Shown piece after piece: positions 59,227 through 64,000 of a DNA stretch of 64,000 nucleotides. The stretch comes from Lantana camara. Lineage: Eukaryota; Streptophyta; Magnoliopsida; Lamiales; Verbenaceae. Where the stretch lies: assembly GCA_037501455.1 (NCBI GenBank), contig CM074865.1:18050501-18114500 (forward strand). The letters run 5' to 3'. A program made the position numbers and the translations under genes. Within the stretch, counting starts at the first letter, position 1, and each line of letters starts with the position of its first letter. The notes beneath the pieces are model-generated. The model ran no database searches and was not told where the DNA came from. It saw only the letters and a program-made list of their open reading frames with translations.

Positions 59227-60513
59227 GGGTTAATTTCACCTAGCCCCCAAACTAGATGGGATAATTACAATTCAATATTGTTTTTAAATTAAATTATAGA
59301 CACCACCCTTCAAGAAATAATTAATTGCACTTACCCCATTTTCATTTGAAAATTACTGACGGCAGTAAAAATTTAATTGACACCTCAAAAATGCCCTTCG
59401 TTGACTTTGGTCAGTTTTTTCTATTCCAATATTACCCTTGGGGGTTAACTGTAATTTTTATGCTACTATGGGGGTTAAGTGTAATATTTTTAATACAATT
59501 TTTAAACTATCATTCTTGGATAAAATATAACTTTTATCATGACTATATTCCTCTTTCAGCTATAATTTATTAATATAAGTTAAATATTTATTTTAATATT
59601 AATATTTTAAGGTAAAAAGTAAGAATTAATTAATTATGGTTTACAATCGATTAGAAACATAATTAATTATGGTGATTTTATTATTAATTTTTTTATTTAC
59701 TTAGCTTAATTAAAATTTAAATTATTTTTTATACAAATATAAGTTAATTGTTAATAATTATTAAATAAAAATTAATTATAAATTAAAATTACAAGTTTTT
59801 TATTTGTAATATATACGTTAAATTTTCATGTAAATATAAAAAAAAAATCCCTCTGACGGATACATAATTAGTAAAACTTTCTATATTAAACCATTTCAGT
59901 TAGATTTGATTCAATTTGAGCATAAAGTTTTTAATATACTGAGGACAATTTGTAGCTTTGACTGGATGGTACAAATTGTAGTTTTCATAGTTTAGAGTTT
60001 GTTCAAAAATAACTGTCGATAAGTATCTATTATAAAGTACTAAATTACTTAAGTAATTAGGATAATGTATTATTTAAAATAAGACTTGTTTAATCTAAAG
60101 AAAATATGAGTGAATTTTACAAACGAAACTAAATATATAAAGCCTAATAAAAATATGAACGAAGTGCATAGTCAATTTGAGTTGAAAGAAGAATATTGTC
60201 GTTATAACGTCTATATTTTGTCCAAAAATAACAGCTGAAAAACTTTATTAAAAATATTACAATTAACCTCAGTATTGGTATAGTTAATTACAGTTAACCT
60301 CAAGGGTAATATTACAATAAAAAATTTATCCAAGTCAAAGGAGGGTATTTTTGGGTTTTTAATTAAATTTTTACTAACGTCAGTAATTTTCAAACGATAA
60401 TGGGGATTAAGTAGAATTACTTATTTTTTGAAGGGTGATGTCTGTAATTTAATTTAAAAATGATTGTGAATTGTAACTACCTCATCCAATTTGGGAATAG
60501 GTGTAATTAACCC
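59227..60513. mobile_element. MULE-type (Mutator-like) non-autonomous element, 1.29 kb
   Basis: It begins GGGTTAATTTCACCTAGCCC and ends ...GAATAGGTGTAATTAACCC. The two arms (about 59227-59500 and 60240-60513) are long inverted copies sharing, for example, AAATTACTGACGGCAGTAAA-like sequence. A perfect 9-bp TSD TAAAAATAA flanks it (59218-59226 and 60514-60522). Long TIRs plus 9-bp TSD fit Mutator-like elements. The core has no ORF of note. Confidence 0.88.
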
Positions 60514-60757
60514 TAAAAATAATTATAAAATATATATTAGTATAAAAATTTTAATTCTACTAAATTTAAATAATAATAACTATTTCGTTGCACCAGTATA
60601 ACTATATTGAAAATTATTAGTTAAAAAATTAAAAGCAATTGAACAGTCAAGTTCTCTTTATATGGGAAACTAAATGCAAGAGCATTAAGTTTAAAACATA
60701 TTTATTTTCTTTCTCGAAAGAGAGTCAATAAAAAAAACCCTAAACCTTGCACGCCTC

Positions 60758-62127
60758 CATGTCACGGCCGCCCTTGCGGCTGACGTCCTACCGGCGCCGC
60801 CCCATGGCGATGAGAACTCTGGTGCTGCTATGCAACAGAACATTCCAAGGCGCTCCTACGCTGCGGCAACCTCGTAGCAGCCGGTCATCCCCCGCGTAGG
60901 GAAGATCCACGTTTTCAACAAATCCACCAACAGGAAATCGTATGGAGTAGTGACGGAACGCAACGGCATCCCGCACATACAACTCTCCGACGATGAGATT
61001 GAAGAACTTTCCAAGCCATTCAAGTTTGCACTTATCGGAAAATTCTCGCACGGATACCCTACTATGGCTCGGCTCCATGAACTCTTCATGGAGTTAGAAC
61101 TCAAAGGAGAGTTTAAACTAGGAGTGATGAACGTCAAACACGTTCTCATCAGACTAAGCTGCGAAGAGGATTACTCAAAAATCTGGTTACGACGAATAAT
61201 CAATTTTGATGGATACCCCATGCGTGTACTCAAGTGGACACCTACTTTTAATCCGAGGGTTGAGTCATCCATAGCACCAGTGTGGATAAAGCTTCCATCG
61301 CTAAAGACGCAATTTTTCAACCCAGACATCCTTCATGACATCGTAAGTCAAATTGGGGAACCCTTAGGCTATGATGAAGGGACTTTCGATTGCAACCGGC
61401 CTGATTACGCACGTGCGTGTGTGGAGTTGGACCTACTAAAGCCGCTGAAAACAAAAATTAGCATAGGTTTTAATGGTGGAACGTTGGTACAACCGGTAAT
61501 ATATGAACGTTTGCCGGCCTACTGCAGAAAGTGCTCACGACTGGGGCACGATAAAAAGGACTGTCACGACTTGGTGACTCTTGAGGAAGAACACCCGGAC
61601 CTCCGGCAAGTTATCCAGGAGAAGAGGGATGCAATGGCTCAACCCAAAGATAAATTACCCGAGCAGCGTGAAGTTAATGCCAAAAAGCAGAAAGAATTGC
61701 AAACAGGAAAACAACTCCAACATAAGGACTTGATTTGGAGACAGAAATCTCAAGGGCAAGAAGAAGGGCCGTCTGCTCTAACAGAGGGAAAGAGTGGCAC
61801 TAGCGACATAATGGGCACAATACATGAGAACCCGCTAGTTGAGCATGGAGAAGAAGAGGAGAACAATGAACATGATGCTTCTGATTCTGACGCAGGTGAG
61901 AGCACACAAGCAGAAAGTGAACCGGAAGCAGACCCTCCAGACGTGGATGGAGATAATCCTAATGACGCCAAGAAGCTAGCCCTATACAAGCCAACAAACT
62001 CGGATGGGGAGGGGAATGATGGCTTTACTCCAGTGGTTCAGAAGAAAAAGCGAGGGAGACCCCCAAAGAACACTACTATGGCCTCTAAAGGAACGACTAA
62101 GTCGTTGGCCATTATACCGGGTTCCCA
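60758..62127 (+). pseudogene. L1 LINE ORF1 (DUF4283 and zinc-knuckle protein), with one upstream stop
   Basis: The long open frame 60950-62131 gives 393 residues. A DUF4283-like RNA-binding region (PFKFALIGKFSHGYPTMARL ... VLIRLSCEEDYSKIWLRR ... MRVLKWTPTFNP) spans residues 20-110. VWIKLPSLKTQFFNPDIL follows, then a CCHC knuckle YCRKCSRLGHDKKDC near residue 190. The tail is acidic and charged with KKKRGRPPKN. In-frame homology continues upstream (IPRRSYAAATS, stop, QPVIPRVGKIHVFNKSTNRK) to about 60830. The real ORF1 is therefore longer and carries a TAG at 60875-60877. This is the nucleic-acid chaperone of plant L1 elements. The intact 393-residue frame may still be expressed. Confidence 0.88.
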
Positions 62128-62279
62128 ATGATAGAACAAGCAATGATTTGGAATGTGAGAGGAATGGGCAAGCCAGATCATCGTCGCGCTCTCAAACAAT
62201 TTTGCATTAAGAACAATTTTAAATTTCTTGCCGTTTTAGAACCTATGATAAATTTAATTCCTTATAGCATGTAACATCC
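62128..62279 (+). pseudogene. Start of L1 ORF2 (endonuclease), cut by an LTR element
   Basis: ATG at 62128-62130 overlaps the ORF1 stop as ATGA. The frame reads MIEQAMIWNVRGMGKPDHRR and LKQFCIKNNFKFLAVLEPMI, the first strand and helix of the L1 AP-endonuclease domain (the 'WN.RG' Asn and the 'LLETK'-like Glu position, here LEPM). After 51 codons it runs into the LTR beginning at 62280. The remaining endonuclease and reverse transcriptase must lie beyond the insertion, outside the window. Confidence 0.85.
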
Positions 62280-64000
62280 CGATCGTTCGGATTTCCAGGT
62301 ACGCCGTAACGAGAGAGTTTTATACGTTTTAAATTATTTAATTATGTATTTGAATGTTATTTTAATGCTTTTATGATTATTGGAATTTATATGAAATTAA
62401 TTGTTTATATTCATGAACTTTGAATTTTAAACGTTTAAGTTTTGTATGCTCGTAATTTGCTCGTTATGTGCCGGAATTCAATTCCGATTTTTGTGAAATT
62501 TCGATATGCGTGATATATGTGAGTTATGAGTATGTTTGTATGCTCGTTTTATGTTTTCGGGTTCGTTTGTCGAGGTTTTAAACCTTAAGTATTTGACGAG
62601 GGACATAAGGGCCTAACTAGTTTTAGCGCGCCTCTTGTTCCGGAGGCCATAACTTGAGCTAGGGAATTCGGATTCGAATTCCGGAAGATGCGTTGGACTC
62701 GTAACGAAGAGATGAAACCAAGGAACCTGATTTGATATTTTTCTAAGCCCATTTGAACCTCCGTTTTTCGCCCGGAACGAACAGCTTGTGTTAAAGCCAC
62801 CATCTTTGACTAGTCTTGTACTTGTGGGCCCATTTTAACCATGCTTAAACTTTAACCTTGGTTTATTTGATCTTTAATCACTCCTCTCTCTTCCCTACCT
62901 CCCCATTTCGGACCACACACCTAAGAGAGGAGGAAAAGCTGCTGATCGATGGAGAAAAGAAGAAGAAGAAAGAAGCCTCTCCCATGTCTTATGATTTTTG
63001 AAGCCAATCTTCTCCATACTTCTTCATATCTTAAAGGTAAGTATATTTGCGTATTCTCCTCTCTTCTATGCTTCATTTGATCCTTGAAATTCATGAAATG
63101 CATCAGATTTAATAAGGATTTGGGGACTTGCATGAATAGTTAGGGTTAGCTCATATTTTTGAATCCATGGCTTAGCTTAAGTTTGTGGCTGATTTGGTGC
63201 TTCCTTGTTGATTATATGAGCTTCTTTGCTTCCATTCTTGATCTATAATTCATGATAGATGTGTTAGGGTTGATTCTCTCTTGATGACATGATTGAAAGC
63301 TTGAGTTTTTAGCCCTGAAAATGGAATTTCCGAACTGCTGCAGTCTGCTCATTTTCACCCAACTGCTGTCACGTTTTTGAGACCAAATGATGGAATTTTT
63401 GCCTCCAATTTCGTGTGTTAATGCTTGGTTATGTGTTACACATGTTGCTTTATGAATATGATCGGTTTTGCCTTGAAAACCTTGGTTTATATGATGAGTT
63501 TTGAGCTTAAAAACTGCTGCAAAAATCTGCTCGCCCGTATGAACTGCTGTCAGGATTTTTGGTTCGGTTTGATGATCTCTTGTGCTTATTTTCGTGTGAA
63601 ATTGCATGGACATGAAGTATATGAGTTGTTATACATGTTACCTAAGTTTCCTTAAGCTTTTATGCCCCTTTTCAGCTGTATATATATGAGTTAGAATATG
63701 ACTTGTTTTCATGCCTTTCTTGCATCAGTTTTGTGTGGCTGTTTTGGGGTGCTAAAGCTGATCATATGAACTTATTATGCTCCATTTTGGATACTTAACT
63801 GATAGTACATGATGTTTGGATGATTTGCTCTTAAGATCCTTTGATGAAATTATGAGTTCTTGAGCCCCAAACCTAGGTTAGAAATCTGCTCCCCTGTTTT
63901 GGAACTGCTGTGTGAATTTGTGCTTTGTTGCTTGAGTTAATGACATCCAATTCGTGTGAATTTGCATGGAGATGTGGTATACTAATTGCTTTACATGTTA
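62280..64000 (+). mobile_element. 5' end of an LTR retrotransposon (partial, continues past window)
   Basis: TGTAACATCCCGATCGTTCG starts a sequence unlike the L1 around it; the five bases before it, TAGCA, are the predicted target site. The start resembles the minus-strand start of the solo LTR at 48659 (TGTAACACCCCGCTCGTCC), and GTACGCC occurs early in both, so they are probably the same Gypsy clade. No coding domain is reached. The region 63250-64000 consists of degenerate tandem blocks. Confidence 0.7.
63290..64000. repeat. Degenerate tandem blocks in the terminal LTR
   Basis: At least three blocks (about 63300-63450, 63490-63640 and 63840-64000) share the order GAACTGCTGT, a TTTTTG or TTTG stretch, TTCGTGTG, TTGCATGGA or TGTGTTACACATGTT, and CTGCTC. 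The start of each is preceded by GAG(C/T)TTxxxxCC. Divergence is high. Confidence 0.6.

Noticed and set aside
1..64000. CRISPR arrays, operons, bacterial-type promoters
   Set aside because: Spliced genes, plant repeats and base composition identify eukaryotic nuclear DNA; the tandem repeats seen are minisatellites without spacer structure.

Overview
The window is plant nuclear DNA, almost certainly from a eudicot. The signs are AT-rich non-coding sequence, spliced genes with GT-AG introns, and plant families of Copia and Gypsy LTR elements, L1, tRNA-derived SINEs, hAT MITEs, MULE and PIF/Harbinger elements. The genus cannot be named from the sequence. Most of the window is layered transposons. 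The only host gene that looks complete is an IRE1-like gene at 18276-21814 (+).

Region by region. (1) 1-15677 is the 3' part of a Ty3/gypsy-type element. It has a 3' LTR at 15005-15677 and an antisense 'putative gypsy-type transposase' (Transposase_28-like) gene running from 14425 down to about 137. A solo LTR (2634-14267, TSD CTCTC) interrupts that gene, and a Copia element with both LTRs (2916-12266, TSD AGTGG, minus strand) interrupts the solo LTR. hAT-type MITEs sit at 1692-2079 and 12888-13044. (2) 15678-18275 holds a SINE, a 120-bp tandem duplication and a small decayed Harbinger element ending 158 bp before the IRE1-like ATG. (3) 18276-21814 is the IRE1-like gene. (4) 22418-39118 holds three decaying host genes in a row on the + strand: a FANCJ-like helicase, an inositol polyphosphate 5-phosphatase 11-like gene and a PRA1-A-like gene. 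A 7.9-kb Harbinger element (26636-34567) has landed inside an exon of the phosphatase remnant. (5) 41303-43530 has a Helitron-like terminus and a 52-bp minisatellite. (6) 43531-58869 is a second, larger Harbinger element, itself broken by a 3.5-kb solo LTR and a 1.5-kb hAT element. (7) 59227-60513 is a MULE-type element with a perfect 9-bp TSD, 60758-62279 is an L1 LINE, and 62280-64000 is the start of an LTR retrotransposon inserted in L1 ORF2.

The most interesting signal is the shared layout of the two large Harbinger elements. Besides the usual DDE transposase and its MYB/SANT partner, each carries extra spliced Myb/SANT-like genes (two in one, four in the other). At the end far from the transposase, each also carries a small gene for a GRF-type zinc finger followed by a C-terminal membrane segment. 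Several of the extra genes have intact spliced reading frames while the transposases are broken. This suggests a family of large multi-gene Harbinger elements whose accessory proteins may be kept or used independently of the transposase.

The order of events can be partly read from nesting. The Gypsy base came first, then the solo-LTR element, then the Copia insertion. The 5-phosphatase gene preceded Harbinger A. Harbinger B preceded its solo LTR and hAT insertion. L1 preceded the terminal LTR element. Exon boundaries were placed by eye from splice consensus and homologous frame, and may be off by a few bases.
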